Shown here: positions 8,965 to 18,440 of the stretch, in pieces
Position numbering within the stretch: the stretch's first letter is position 1
How the letters are laid out: every line of letters starts with the position of its first letter
NCBI RefSeq assembly: GCF_008087665.1
Contig: NZ_CP042912.1
Span: 5,022,001 to 5,086,000, forward strand
Direction of reading: 5' to 3'
DNA: 64,000 bases
DNA from: Mariniblastus fucicola
GTDB lineage: Bacteria; Planctomycetota; Planctomycetia; Pirellulales; Pirellulaceae
Made by a program: the position numbers and the translations under genes
Notes under the pieces: model-generated
Databases searched by the model: none
Told to the model about the DNA's origin: nothing
The model's input: only the letters and a program-made list of their open reading frames with translations

Positions 8965-11046
8965 ATGGCCCGCAAACTTCAAAATCTGAGAAACATTGGC
9001 ATCATCGCGCACATTGACGCCGGCAAAACAACAGTCACCGAGCGGATGCTGTTTCTTTCTGGTGCCAAGCATCGTGTCGGCAAAGTTGACAGTGGAAACA
9101 CAACGACTGATGACGACCCGGAAGAGCAAAACCGCGGCATCACGATCTATTCAGCCTGTGTGACTTTCGACTGGAAAGACATTCACGTTAACTTGCTCGA
9201 CACGCCTGGACACGTCGACTTCACTGCCGAAGTCGAGCGCAGCTTGCGTGTTCTTGACGGCGCCGTTGTTGTGTTCAGCGCACGAGAAGGCGTCGAGGCG
9301 CAGAGCGAAACGGTATGGCGGCAGGCCGATCGATACGCCGTGCCTCGATTCGCGTTCATCAACAAGCTTGATCGCGAGGGAGCGGACTTTCGCCGTGTGT
9401 TGGACGAAATCAAAAACCGGCTTGGTGCCAACCCGGTTCCGATTCAAATGCCAGTTGGCCAAGGCCCTTCGCATGTTAATGATCCGTTTCGCGGCACGGT
9501 CGATTTGATCAAAATGCGCATGGCGACGTTCTCCGACGAGGGCAAATCGATGAAGGAAACTCCGATTCCCGACGAGCTTCTCGAGGACGCGCAGTTGGCA
9601 AGAGAAGAGATGCTGGAGGCGATCTACGATCTCAGTGACGAAGTCGCAGAACTTGCGATGACGGGTGAGGAAATCCCCAACGACCTGATTCGGAAAGCGC
9701 TACGCGAAGGAACGTTGGCCCGCAAGATCCAGCCTGTCGTTTGCGGTTCCGCACTGCACGGAATTGGCGTGCAAGGCGTGCTCGACGGCGTCAAATATTA
9801 CTTGCCGACGCCGCTGGATCGCCCTCCGGTGGAAGGCGTCAATCCGCGAAAAGAAGACAAAACCGAGGTTCGCAAACCAGATGCAAAAGAGCCGTTTTCC
9901 GCTCTGGTTTTCAAAATCCTTCCAGCCAAAACGGGCGACCTGTATTGGATTCGAATTTACTCGGGCAAGTTGAGTGGAAACTCGCGAGTCTACTGTCCGG
10001 GCAAAGACAAGAAAGAGAACGTGGCTCAGCTTTGGCAGATCCACGCGACGCGAAAGGAACGCGATGGACAACTGGACTCGATCGGTCCGGGTGAAATCGT
10101 GGGCGTGATTGGGCCGCGGTTTGCCGTCACGGGGGATACGCTCTGCGACCAGAAAGCTCCGATTTTGCTTGAGTCAATCGACTTTCCGGAAACGGTCATC
10201 GAGATGGCGATCGAGCCGGATTCGACGGCAGAACGTGACAAGCTTTCGGACACCCTTGAGTTGCTCAAACGACAGGATCCAACGTTTCGCGCGACCGAAA
10301 ATGAGGAAACGGGCCAGACGCTGATTGCCGGCATGGGCGAATTGCATCTGGAGGTGATCAAGAATCGTTTGCTGCGAGATTTCAATCTGAAAGTAAAAGT
10401 TCACAAGCCTCGCGTTTCCTATCGCGAATCGATCAGCGGCGAGAAAACGGTTACCCGCGAATGCAATCGACTGCACGACGGTCAGCAAATATTTGGTCAG
10501 GTCACACTGAAAATGGAGCCCGACGAAAAAGTCGAAGCGGGCGTGAAAGTTCTCAATCGTTTGCCGCCGGATTCGATGCCTCCTGAGTTCGTGCAGACAG
10601 TCAAGGATGAAATCCAGGCTCGTGGCCAGGGCGGCGGCAGCATCGGCAGTTTTCCGCTGGCGAAGATTCGAGTCACACTCATCGGAGCTGAAGCGAATGA
10701 GTTTTCGACTCCGATGGCGTTTGCGATTGCTGCAGGCGAAGCGTTCGAAGAAGCGCTCCGCGATTGCAATCCGATTTTGCTTGAGCCAATCATGAAAGTT
10801 TCGATCACGACGCCCGAAGAGTACTACGGCGACTTTGTTGGCGACCTTGCGATGCGACGTGCCCAGATTGTGAACACGGATACACACATGGGAGTCACGC
10901 AAATCATCGCTAACGCACCGCTTTCAGAATTACTCAGCTACTCCGGCGTGATGCGAAGTCTCAGCCAAGGAAGGGCAGGTTGTTCGATGGAGCCTTTGGA
11001 CTACGAAGAGGCACCACCGGAAATTGCGAAGAGATTCAAGATGTAG
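8965..11046 (+). CDS. fusA: Translation elongation factor G
   Basis: A 693-residue GTPase of normal EF-G length. The G1 loop AHIDAGKT is at about residues 15-22, the DTPGHVDF G3 motif and the NKLD G4 motif are intact, and domains II-V follow, with LLEPIMKVSITTPEEY near the domain V start. EF-G drives translocation on the ribosome. Switch I reads TTTDDDPEEQNRGITI instead of the more common TDWMEQE form, which resembles divergent EF-G paralogues known in planctomycetes and relatives. It may therefore be one of several EF-G copies. It is separated from rpsG by 1.8 kb and an opposed gene. Confidence 0.9.
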   Translation: MARKLQNLRNIGIIAHIDAGKTTVTERMLFLSGAKHRVGKVDSGNTTTDDDPEEQNRGITIYSACVTFDWKDIHVNLLDTPGHVDFTAEVERSLRVLDGAVVVFSAREGVEAQSETVWRQADRYAVPRFAFINKLDREGADFRRVLDEIKNRLGANPVPIQMPVGQGPSHVNDPFRGTVDLIKMRMATFSDEGKSMKETPIPDELLEDAQLAREEMLEAIYDLSDEVAELAMTGEEIPNDLIRKALREGTLARKIQPVVCGSALHGIGVQGVLDGVKYYLPTPLDRPPVEGVNPRKEDKTEVRKPDAKEPFSALVFKILPAKTGDLYWIRIYSGKLSGNSRVYCPGKDKKENVAQLWQIHATRKERDGQLDSIGPGEIVGVIGPRFAVTGDTLCDQKAPILLESIDFPETVIEMAIEPDSTAERDKLSDTLELLKRQDPTFRATENEETGQTLIAGMGELHLEVIKNRLLRDFNLKVKVHKPRVSYRESISGEKTVTRECNRLHDGQQIFGQVTLKMEPDEKVEAGVKVLNRLPPDSMPPEFVQTVKDEIQARGQGGGSIGSFPLAKIRVTLIGAEANEFSTPMAFAIAAGEAFEEALRDCNPILLEPIMKVSITTPEEYYGDFVGDLAMRRAQIVNTDTHMGVTQIIANAPLSELLSYSGVMRSLSQGRAGCSMEPLDYEEAPPEIAKRFKM

Positions 11047-11181
11047 GAACGTGGCGACTGATTTCGTCAACGACTTGCAGCGTCTATGCCTCCGGTCGGG
11101 CTCATCTCGCTGTGAAACAAACGTATTTGACTCGCCGCTCATCTCTTAACAACAATCGACAACCGTCAGCAAACAGGCATC

Positions 11182-11565
11182 ATGTCCGAATTCGAAATCG
11201 CGGCTTACGATCTCAACGAATGCCTTTTGTGTCGTCGAGACGGAAAAGTTGTTGGCCAAGTCAACGTTCGGGACTTGCGAGACGAGTCGTTCGGTGGCTA
11301 TGTCATTTGGAACCTGTTGGTGTTCCCCGGCAACCGCAACGAAGGTGTCGGCGAAGCACTCGTCGAATGCGTGCTGCAGAACTTCGACGACGCACCTGCC
11401 TTCATTACGGCCGATCCGTTTCACGATGACGACGGGATGAACGCCGCTGATCTGACCGCCTGGTATCGCCGGCTGGGTTTCAAGGTTTGGAACGATGAAG
11501 CCAACGTCGGCGACAAGTGGATGATTCGCGAACCATGGCAAAAAAACGAGCCTGCCGAAGAATGA
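11182..11565 (+). CDS. GNAT-family acetyltransferase-like protein
   Basis: A 127-residue protein with the order of a compact GNAT fold. It has a beta-strand pair, then WNLLVFPGNRNEGVGEALVE resembling the acetyl-CoA binding motif A (R/N-x-x-G-x-G), and WYRRLGFKVW as motif B. The acceptor is unknown. The last codons overlap the hairpin that terminates the convergent gene downstream. It follows EF-G by 135 bases and may be transcribed alone. Confidence 0.65.
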   Translation: MSEFEIAAYDLNECLLCRRDGKVVGQVNVRDLRDESFGGYVIWNLLVFPGNRNEGVGEALVECVLQNFDDAPAFITADPFHDDDGMNAADLTAWYRRLGFKVWNDEANVGDKWMIREPWQKNEPAEE

Positions 11566-11581
11566 ATCCTCGACAGGCTCG
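11540..11581 (-). terminator. Terminator of the RTX-FKBP gene, inside the 3' end of the GNAT gene
   Basis: CGAGCCTG at 11547 pairs with CAGGCTCG ending at 11581, with further pairing inward (CGA/TCG). Read on the minus strand, the hairpin is followed by seven T (11546-11540). It therefore terminates the minus-strand gene that stops at 11615, and its stem and T tract lie within the last codons of the convergent GNAT gene. Confidence 0.85.
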
Positions 11582-11614
11582 TTAGCAATGATGGTCTGCT
11601 AGTGAAAACGCGGC

Positions 11615-13006
11615 CTAGCTCACGATCTCAATCAGATCGACCGTGAACAACAGGGTCGAGCCACCAGGAATCCCCGCGTAATAGTTCTCTCCGTAAGCCA
11701 GTTCGGCTGGAATCGCCAACTCGATCGTGGCCCCCACCTGAATCAGCTGAAGTCCTTCAGTCCATCCGCTGATGACCTGATTCAATTGGAATGTGATACC
11801 GTCGTTGGCGTCGAACAGTGTGCCGTCGATAAATGAGCCTTCGTAGTTGACGCGTACCGTATCGGTTGCGACTGGCGTATCTCCGGTTCCCAGAATAACC
11901 GTTCGATACTGCAGCCCGCTGGCTGTCTCCTGCCATCCACCGTTGCCCAGGTTCTGATCGAGGAATCGGACCTGAAGGTTGCGGCGAATGATTTCCGAGT
12001 CTGCAACATTGTCTTCTTCTCCCATCGTCGCCGTATCAGATCCGGGATGGATAATCGCATAGTCAATGTCGGTGTCGTCGCCGGCTTCTACCGTGTCGAA
12101 TCCGCTTGTGTTCCCGTCAGGTGACGGAGTTGCAGCAATCAGCGAGTCGGCGCCAACGCCACCGCGAAGGATATCGTTTCCAAGATTGCCGACCAAACGA
12201 TCGTTGCCTTCATCGCCATCGATGGTGTCGTTGCCGTCGCCACCAAGGGCAACGTCATCGCCAAATCCACCAGAGATCGTATCATTGCCTGCCTGGCCAA
12301 GGATACGATCCCGACCATATTCGCCGAACATTTCGTCGTTGCCGTCGCCGCCGTACATGAAGTCCCGACCTGAACCGCCGAACATCTGATCCAATCCATC
12401 GTGGCCCAAAATTGAGTCGTTCTCGCTTCCGCCGTAAAGCATGTCATTTCCTTCATGCCCGGCAACAAAGTCCGCACCCATGCCGCCTTCGAGAATGTCG
12501 TCGCCAGGGCCGCCGAATAATCGGTCATTACCAGTCGACTCATCCGTTTCGATCACATGGTCATTTCCCTGGCCGCCAGCCACGTAGTCGTTCCCGTTTC
12601 CAGGATAGACGGTGTCATCGCCGTTGGCAGCAATGACCACGTCGTCGCCGCCACCGCTGAAGATCATGTCGTTTCCGGCGTAGCCAACGACACGCGTGGA
12701 AATGTCCGTTTCATTGCTAAAGAAATCGTCGCCCGGGGTTCCTCGATAGCTGATTCGAGTAATGTCGGCTGAATCAAATCGCTGTTCAGCAGCGTCCGGT
12801 TCGGTAACGACCAATTCGTTGGTTTCGGTGTCGATCGAAATGGTCATTTCGTTCGTGTAAGTGGCATCAACGACATCTGTTTCGCCAGCCTGAATGTGTA
12901 GCGTGGAAGTGCCCGTATTGAGAAAGAAAACTGAGTTCGCCAGAAGGCATCGATTTTCGAGCGCTCCGTAGGCGAGTTTGGTTCGATTGTTTCTTGAGCG
13001 TGCCAT
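11615..13006 (-). CDS. RTX-repeat protein with C-terminal FKBP-type peptidyl-prolyl isomerase domain
   Basis: A 463-residue protein. The N-terminus carries LAYGALENRCLLA, the LE-x-R-x-LLA motif typical of planctomycete surface proteins. Residues of about 90-310 contain over a dozen GGxGxDxxx-type nonapeptides (for example GGDGNDEMFG, GGFGDDVALG) that bind calcium in a beta-roll. From about 350 the protein has an FKBP domain, with YRTVILGTGDTP, VRVNYEGSFIDGTLFD, ISGWTEGLQLIQVG and ELAYGENYYAGIPGGSTLLF all present. It is probably an exported calcium-dependent foldase. The ATG at 13006 is used. Its terminator is at 11581-11540. Confidence 0.88.
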   Translation of the reverse strand: MARSRNNRTKLAYGALENRCLLANSVFFLNTGTSTLHIQAGETDVVDATYTNEMTISIDTETNELVVTEPDAAEQRFDSADITRISYRGTPGDDFFSNETDISTRVVGYAGNDMIFSGGGDDVVIAANGDDTVYPGNGNDYVAGGQGNDHVIETDESTGNDRLFGGPGDDILEGGMGADFVAGHEGNDMLYGGSENDSILGHDGLDQMFGGSGRDFMYGGDGNDEMFGEYGRDRILGQAGNDTISGGFGDDVALGGDGNDTIDGDEGNDRLVGNLGNDILRGGVGADSLIAATPSPDGNTSGFDTVEAGDDTDIDYAIIHPGSDTATMGEEDNVADSEIIRRNLQVRFLDQNLGNGGWQETASGLQYRTVILGTGDTPVATDTVRVNYEGSFIDGTLFDANDGITFQLNQVISGWTEGLQLIQVGATIELAIPAELAYGENYYAGIPGGSTLLFTVDLIEIVS

Positions 13007-13391
13007 TGTTCTGTACCTGGATCGGAATTTGGTGCGTCACCCGCGTCCTACCATTTATCGGTCGCCGCCGATTCACGAATCAACATAATCGGAATAACTG
13101 GCAAACTTTACCATTTCGAAAGCTGATAGCTGCAGGCTTCCCAAGCATCCAGAATTGCAAGCAAATGCTGTGTTTTTCGTGGAAAACGGACAAGCCCAGA
13201 GCCAGCTTTGGCTACACAGATACCCCACCGTGCACCCAGGCGCATGCTTCGCGAGCCAAGCCCCCCACGTTGCCGCGACTACCTAACACTCCAAGAAATA
13301 CGCGGCATTCCACTCTCGTCGAACTGCCGGGCTACGTCGAATAGCGACTGCAAAAGCTGAGTGCTGTTACCACACCAACAAGGCAATCGCG
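13007..13391. other. Non-coding gap between the RTX-FKBP gene and the response regulator
   Basis: This 385-base stretch presumably contains the promoter of the RTX-FKBP gene near its left edge. I see no gene, no strong hairpin and no convincing sigma54-type promoter. Confidence 0.45.
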
Positions 13392-14783
13392 CTAGGCGGC
13401 TCGGCTGGAAATGTCGGCGTTAAGTTTGTTGTACAGCGTCTTGAGACTGATTCCAAGCTGCCGTGCGGCTGCGGTTTTGTTGCCGTCATGTTGATCGAGC
13501 GTCGCATAAATCGTTTCCATTTCGATTTCGCGAAGCGACTTGCCAGCCAAAGCATCAGTCGACGCCCCCAATTTCAAATTCGATAGCGTGGGTAAATCAT
13601 CGCACACGATCGGAAGTGCATCATTGATGATTGCGGCTCGTTCGATCACGTTTGCGAGCTCACGAATGTTGCCGCCCCAAGAGTGATTCTTCAGCTGCTT
13701 GATCGCCTGCGGATCAAAAGGGGCCTCGATTCGAGCCGCTTCCGGACGATGACGCACCAAGAGATGTCTTGCGAGTTCCGGAATGTCATCCAGTCGATCT
13801 CGCAGCGCCGGAAGTTTGACTTCGAACGTATTGATTCGATACATCAGGTCTTCGCGAAAGTCTCCTTCGGCCACCATCTTCGGCAAATCACGATGCGTGG
13901 CACAAACGATGCGAACATCAACTGAAAAAGGCTCGCTTTCGCCAACACGTTTTACTTCACCGCTTTCGAGCACGCGAAGCAACGACGCCTGCGTCTGTTT
14001 GGGCAGTTCTCCAATCTCGTCAAGGAACAAAGTGCCGCTGTCGGCCACTTCGAACAGCCCCTGTCGATGCTCGCTGGCTCCCGTGTACGCGCCTTTGCAG
14101 TGCCCGAACAATTCGCTCTCGATCAGATTTTCTGGCAAAGCGCCACAGTTGATTGCCACGAAGGGTTTCTCTGATCGCAAACTGTTTTCGTGAACGCTGC
14201 GAGCGGCCAACTCCTTGCCCGTACCCGTTTCGCCGTGAATCAACACCGTTGAATCGGTTGGAGCCACTTTCGCGATCAGTGCCTTCAATCGCTGCATCGA
14301 ACGGTGTTCCCCGATCATGTTGGCGCTGCCTTCGGCCCGATCCAGTCGTCGTTTCAGTGCAAGAATCTGTCGCTTGAGATCACGTTGTGCGGAAACCCGT
14401 TGGAACAGGGCCTTGAGTTCAACCAGCTTGCAAGGTTTCTGCAGATAGTCGAACGCTCCCAGTCGCAGCGCCGAGATTGCAGTTTCGGTCGAACCTTTGC
14501 CCGTCAGCACAATGGCTTCCGTCTCTGGAGCGATCTTTTTGCAGGTTTCGATGACTTCGATTCCGTGCATGCCCGGCATATCCAGATCGACCAACAGACA
14601 GTCAAAGACTCCTTTTTCAAGCGCCTCAACTGCTTCGGTCCCGTCGCCACAGACAGTAACTTCATGACCCATGCGCGGAAGTTCGGCCGCGATCAATTCC
14701 TGCAAATGGATCTCGTCGTCGGCAAAGAGGATCTTGAGCGGCCGGGTCGCTGATTTCGAGTTGCTCTTTTTACTAGGCTGCAT
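13392..14783 (-). CDS. Sigma54-dependent response regulator (NtrC type)
   Basis: A 463-residue protein with three parts. The receiver domain (about 16-130) has acidic residues in FADDE, phospho-acceptor D66 in VDLDMPG, T94 and K116. An AAA+ domain has Walker A GETGTGKE at 184-191, the sigma54 contact loop as GAYTGA at 231-236 (a common variant of GAFTGA) and Walker B LFLDE. A Fis-type helix-turn-helix (AAARQLGISLKTLYNKL) ends it. It activates sigma54 promoters on phosphorylation. Its start overlaps the kinase stop by 11 bases, so the two are translationally coupled. Confidence 0.95.
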   Translation of the reverse strand: MQPSKKSNSKSATRPLKILFADDEIHLQELIAAELPRMGHEVTVCGDGTEAVEALEKGVFDCLLVDLDMPGMHGIEVIETCKKIAPETEAIVLTGKGSTETAISALRLGAFDYLQKPCKLVELKALFQRVSAQRDLKRQILALKRRLDRAEGSANMIGEHRSMQRLKALIAKVAPTDSTVLIHGETGTGKELAARSVHENSLRSEKPFVAINCGALPENLIESELFGHCKGAYTGASEHRQGLFEVADSGTLFLDEIGELPKQTQASLLRVLESGEVKRVGESEPFSVDVRIVCATHRDLPKMVAEGDFREDLMYRINTFEVKLPALRDRLDDIPELARHLLVRHRPEAARIEAPFDPQAIKQLKNHSWGGNIRELANVIERAAIINDALPIVCDDLPTLSNLKLGASTDALAGKSLREIEMETIYATLDQHDGNKTAAARQLGISLKTLYNKLNADISSRAA

Positions 14784-16389
14784 AGCGCGTCACTTTCTCC
14801 AGTTGATTTACCAGTGGCAACGTAATCGTAAACGTCGAACCCGTTCCCGGACCGTCGCTTTCGGCAGTGATCTTGCCCTGATGGTCTTCTACGATTTGGT
14901 AGGTGATGGATAACCCCAGCCCCGTTCCCTGTCCGTCGCGTCGCCGCGTAAAGAAAGGTTCGAAGAGGTGTTCCTTTACGTCATCTGTCAGCCCGCAGCC
15001 ATTGTCCACGACTCGCATCACGGCATTTTCATTTTCAGATTCCACCGAAATTGAAACCGTCCCGCCAGCTTCGACGCTGCCGAGTGCGTTGGTGATCAGA
15101 TTCAAAGCGACCTGTTTGATTTCCTGCGCATTGACGGTGGCGCAGACTGACGGATCGGTATCGAGATGAATATTTCGATCGCGATATCTGCTTAGTGGCT
15201 TTACAATGTCGACGACCGAAGCGATGACCTCGGAAAGGTTTGTAGGAACTTTTTGCACGTCGCCCATGCGGGAAAAATCAAGCAATCCCGACGTGATTTC
15301 CTTGCAGCGGAACGCTTCTTCCTGGATGCGAGCGAGATAGTTCTTCATCTCTTCGATGTCGGTATTTCGCGTCTCTTCATCGGTGTCTGGATCCGGATTG
15401 AGGATCTCTTGCAGCCGCATTTCGAGTGATTCTGCAGACCATGCGATCGATGCAAGCGGATTGTTAATCTCGTGTGCCACGCCGGCGGCAAGGAATCCAA
15501 CACTCGCCATTTTTTCGCTACGGACAACCTCTTTGGTGCGAAGCTGAACCTGATTGTTCAGGTCCGCTTTGATCTCCTGAAAGTTGTTAGTCATCGCATT
15601 GAGCGCATTGCCGAGCTCAGCGACTTCGTCATCAGAATCCAGTTGAATCCGAAAATCATGATTTCCTGCGGCAACATGCCGCGAGCCTTCGATCAGTTTA
15701 TCCATCGGTAGCAGCAGACCGTTGCGGAATCGGTTGGCCAGCATCACGATCATGCCGAATGCAGCCACTGAAAAAAGGACACTGAGCGTGATCCATGTGC
15801 GGTATTCGGCTTTCGCGTTTTCGGCAAAGTTGTGCGTTCGTACCTGCATGAAAACTGGCAGCTGAGCCGTGTGTGACTGGAGTTGTTCCAGGTTTTCTTT
15901 CATGCCGTTGAGCATTGTGAAAGGCTCGGAAGATTGCGACCAACAGTCTTCTTCCACGAGGCACCGAATTTCGTTCAATGAGTTCTGGAACTCGGCCACA
16001 AACTGAAACTCACGGGATTTGTCGGCAAAACGGGGGTCCTCGATCTCATTGTTTTCCAACTGATTGCGGTATCGGTCGAGCGAATCCTGAAGTTGTTCGA
16101 GCCGTCGATGCATTCCGCTGACGTTGATATCGAAGTCGACAGAGTTCAGGCCGAACAGGCTTACCTTCTCGCGATCGATTTTCCACACATAGGATCGCAG
16201 CTCGGAAACGTGTTCGCTGAGGTCGGCAGCAAGCGGCAACTCAACCGAGCGCGCACGAATGTTCTTGGTGAGCTTTCGAAACTTCATCACGCCCTGAAGA
16301 CTGACTGCTGACAGGATCAGAACGATCACAGAAAGCACACCAACCCCAAAGTAAACTTGTGATCTGATTGTTCGAAAATTGAGCAACAC
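14773..16389 (-). CDS. Membrane sensor histidine kinase
   Basis: A 538-residue kinase with TM1 at about 11-33, a helical periplasmic sensor region (34-198) and TM2 at about 199-219. A HAMP linker (220-273) and a HisKA box with phospho-His H306 in AAGVAHEINNPLASI follow. The C-terminal ATPase domain has VVDNGCGL and GTGLGLSI. An AGGAGG sequence lies three bases before the GTG at 16389 and six before the next codon, TTG at 16386, so the true start may be the TTG. It is the partner of the overlapping sigma54 activator. The signal is unknown. Confidence 0.93.
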   Translation of the reverse strand: MLLNFRTIRSQVYFGVGVLSVIVLILSAVSLQGVMKFRKLTKNIRARSVELPLAADLSEHVSELRSYVWKIDREKVSLFGLNSVDFDINVSGMHRRLEQLQDSLDRYRNQLENNEIEDPRFADKSREFQFVAEFQNSLNEIRCLVEEDCWSQSSEPFTMLNGMKENLEQLQSHTAQLPVFMQVRTHNFAENAKAEYRTWITLSVLFSVAAFGMIVMLANRFRNGLLLPMDKLIEGSRHVAAGNHDFRIQLDSDDEVAELGNALNAMTNNFQEIKADLNNQVQLRTKEVVRSEKMASVGFLAAGVAHEINNPLASIAWSAESLEMRLQEILNPDPDTDEETRNTDIEEMKNYLARIQEEAFRCKEITSGLLDFSRMGDVQKVPTNLSEVIASVVDIVKPLSRYRDRNIHLDTDPSVCATVNAQEIKQVALNLITNALGSVEAGGTVSISVESENENAVMRVVDNGCGLTDDVKEHLFEPFFTRRRDGQGTGLGLSITYQIVEDHQGKITAESDGPGTGSTFTITLPLVNQLEKVTRYAA

Positions 16390-16608
16390 CGACCTCCTTG
16401 TCGACGATTCATTGATCGCAGCTGATACGTAGAGGAATCGAATCGGTTCGCCAACGCGCCGATTTCTTTTCCATGTCAGGCCGTGAAATAATTACACGGT
16501 TCAAGGAGGACTCGCAATACGGGTTTTGCCAGCGTTTCGAATCTCTGTCGATCCGTTTTGACAACACAGCCAATTCGCTGCAAGCTGGGCAAACCACCGA
16601 ATGTGGCG

Positions 16609-17664
16609 TTAGCCGGGCTCGCGGCTGAGTTTACCTTCAAGTTCATCAACCCACTTGAGGCGATCTTCGTGCGTCTTGCATTCTCTTGATCGCTTTGAAA
16701 TGGCTTCTTCCGTTTCGTCGGCAAGCCGGGCGAGAATCCGAATTGAGAACAATGCGTGGCCTCCGCTGCTCCATCGAGCCATCTCAAGCAGGTCAGAAAG
16801 GTGGCTTTCGCGCAGTTGGCTCATCAATTGTTCGGACCGATTGCGTGTCAATGCATCGACCACCGCGGCGCCTTTGTTGCGGTCGGTCCACACAACTGAA
16901 TTCAATAGTTTCAGAAAGGGAGAGTGATCGATGACAAGGTCGAGTTTGGGGTTGTCGTCCGCATATTTCGCAATTACCGACAACGCGCGGACTCCGTTGT
17001 TGCGGACGAGCGAGTTGGGGTCGTCGCAAGCCGATTTCAGAATCTCAATCACAGCTTTCTTGTCTTTGGCATAGGCGACAATGCTGGCAGCGGCAGCGCG
17101 AGAGTCCTTGTTTGAAGAGTTTCGAATGACGTCAGCGAGATGATCGAATTTCTCGTCGGCAATGGGAAGAAGCTCGAGTTGCTTCTCCTTCATCGGTTCG
17201 TATTCCGAAATCGAATGACCAGCCGATCCATCTTCGCGGGCTTTGCCGGACTTGATCGCCGGCAAGAGCTGCTCCATGATTTCGTTATACCGATTCTGCA
17301 GGTCGTCTTCGAGTTGGACATCGCCCGTCGGCGCGTCACGGAACTCTCGGGCTGGCTGACCAGATTCGCGAATGCCAATGAAGACAACGGTGGTGCCAGG
17401 GTACTGCACTGGCGAAACGGTGACTTCTTCAACACCTGGAATCGCGGCGACTCGCTCTTTGATCTGTTGCTTCTCGATGCCTGAAGAAGGAATTCCATCT
17501 GTCATTCCGATGGCTTTTTCAATCTGTTCTCGAGTGATTTTCTTCAGCCCGAAACAGTCCAGCAGGGTTTCGTTGGATTGGGCATTTGCTTCAACAACGA
17601 GAAGAGAATAAAGGAGAATTGCAACGAAAGCGGGCCGGACTAGCATGTTTGGATCTCTGGACAT
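16609..17664 (-). CDS. Exported protein with POTRA-like and HEAT-like regions
   Basis: A 351-residue protein with a signal peptide (to about residue 28, ANAQ). Residues 40-105 read like a POTRA-type alpha/beta module, with I-x-x-I-P-G-V-E-E-V-T-V in the middle. The C-terminal half (about 180-330) is helical, with repeats such as NSLVRNNGVRALSVIAKYA that look like HEAT repeats. This suggests a periplasmic protein-binding scaffold. A start at the ATG at 17646 would give a cleaner leader. No family name is assigned. Confidence 0.6.
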   Translation of the reverse strand: MSRDPNMLVRPAFVAILLYSLLVVEANAQSNETLLDCFGLKKITREQIEKAIGMTDGIPSSGIEKQQIKERVAAIPGVEEVTVSPVQYPGTTVVFIGIRESGQPAREFRDAPTGDVQLEDDLQNRYNEIMEQLLPAIKSGKAREDGSAGHSISEYEPMKEKQLELLPIADEKFDHLADVIRNSSNKDSRAAAASIVAYAKDKKAVIEILKSACDDPNSLVRNNGVRALSVIAKYADDNPKLDLVIDHSPFLKLLNSVVWTDRNKGAAVVDALTRNRSEQLMSQLRESHLSDLLEMARWSSGGHALFSIRILARLADETEEAISKRSRECKTHEDRLKWVDELEGKLSREPG

Positions 17665-17902
17665 TAACGGAATAGTTCAGCGAATAGCGTTTCTGGTTCA
17701 ACGTGCCAGAATTAGTTTCCTAACACGCATGAGCGCAGGAAAGTTTCAAAAAACCAGATTCGGACGCTTCAGCCATCAGTCTGTTTGGCCTGAAATCTGA
17801 TTGAGATTAAACTCCTCAGGCTCCAAACCACCGAGGAACCATGTCCACTCCGCTTCCAACATTTGATCCTGCCGAATCCAGTTCAGAGAATTACGGTAAA
17901 CA

Positions 17903-18319
17903 ATGAAGACACTCGCACCCAAGACTGGCAATTCCTGTTTCGGCTGTGGAGCCGACAATCCGCTGGGGCTGAAATTGACGTTTCATGGCGACCCGGAAAA
18001 GGGCACTGCCTGGACCGAGTTTCTGCCGCCGCATTTTCTGGCCGGCGGTGCGAACATGATGCACGGCGGGTTTATCGCGTTGTTGTTGGATGAAGTTTCC
18101 AGCAAGGTACTTTCGATGCAGGGCAAACGCGGCGTGACTCGGAACTTGGAGATCTCCTACCAAAAACCGGTCAACTTGAGCGGCCCTGTTCGGCTGGAAG
18201 GTTCGCTGATCCGACACGAAGGTCGCAAGCATTTTATCAAAGCCCGGATCCTGAATCCCGGTGGCGATGTGCTGGCAGAAAGCGAAGCTCTTTTCCTCGT
18301 GTTCAACACGTCTTCCTGA
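17903..18319 (+). CDS. PaaI-family hotdog thioesterase
   Basis: A 138-residue single-hotdog protein. It has the N-terminal CFGCGADNPLGL segment common in this PaaI-like subgroup and the MMHGGFIALLLDEV motif, where HGG and the Asp/Glu form the thioesterase site. Such enzymes hydrolyse acyl-CoA or related thioesters, with substrate unknown here. The ATG at 17903 is used. It stands alone and is convergent with the PP2C gene. Confidence 0.85.
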   Translation: MKTLAPKTGNSCFGCGADNPLGLKLTFHGDPEKGTAWTEFLPPHFLAGGANMMHGGFIALLLDEVSSKVLSMQGKRGVTRNLEISYQKPVNLSGPVRLEGSLIRHEGRKHFIKARILNPGGDVLAESEALFLVFNTSS

Positions 18320-18440
18320 AACGACTAGTTGTCCGCTTGGCATCTCTCCTGCAAAATTCATGGATTGGGCGCGAGCCTCCCCGCGTTGTCATCGGCTGAA
18401 CGGGATTCCGCGAGCAGCACAGATCGCAAGACCGCAGATG

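Noticed and set aside
10174-10902. Minus-strand frame of 242 codons inside EF-G
   Set aside because: EF-G on the other strand is certain, and the antisense product has no protein-like pattern.
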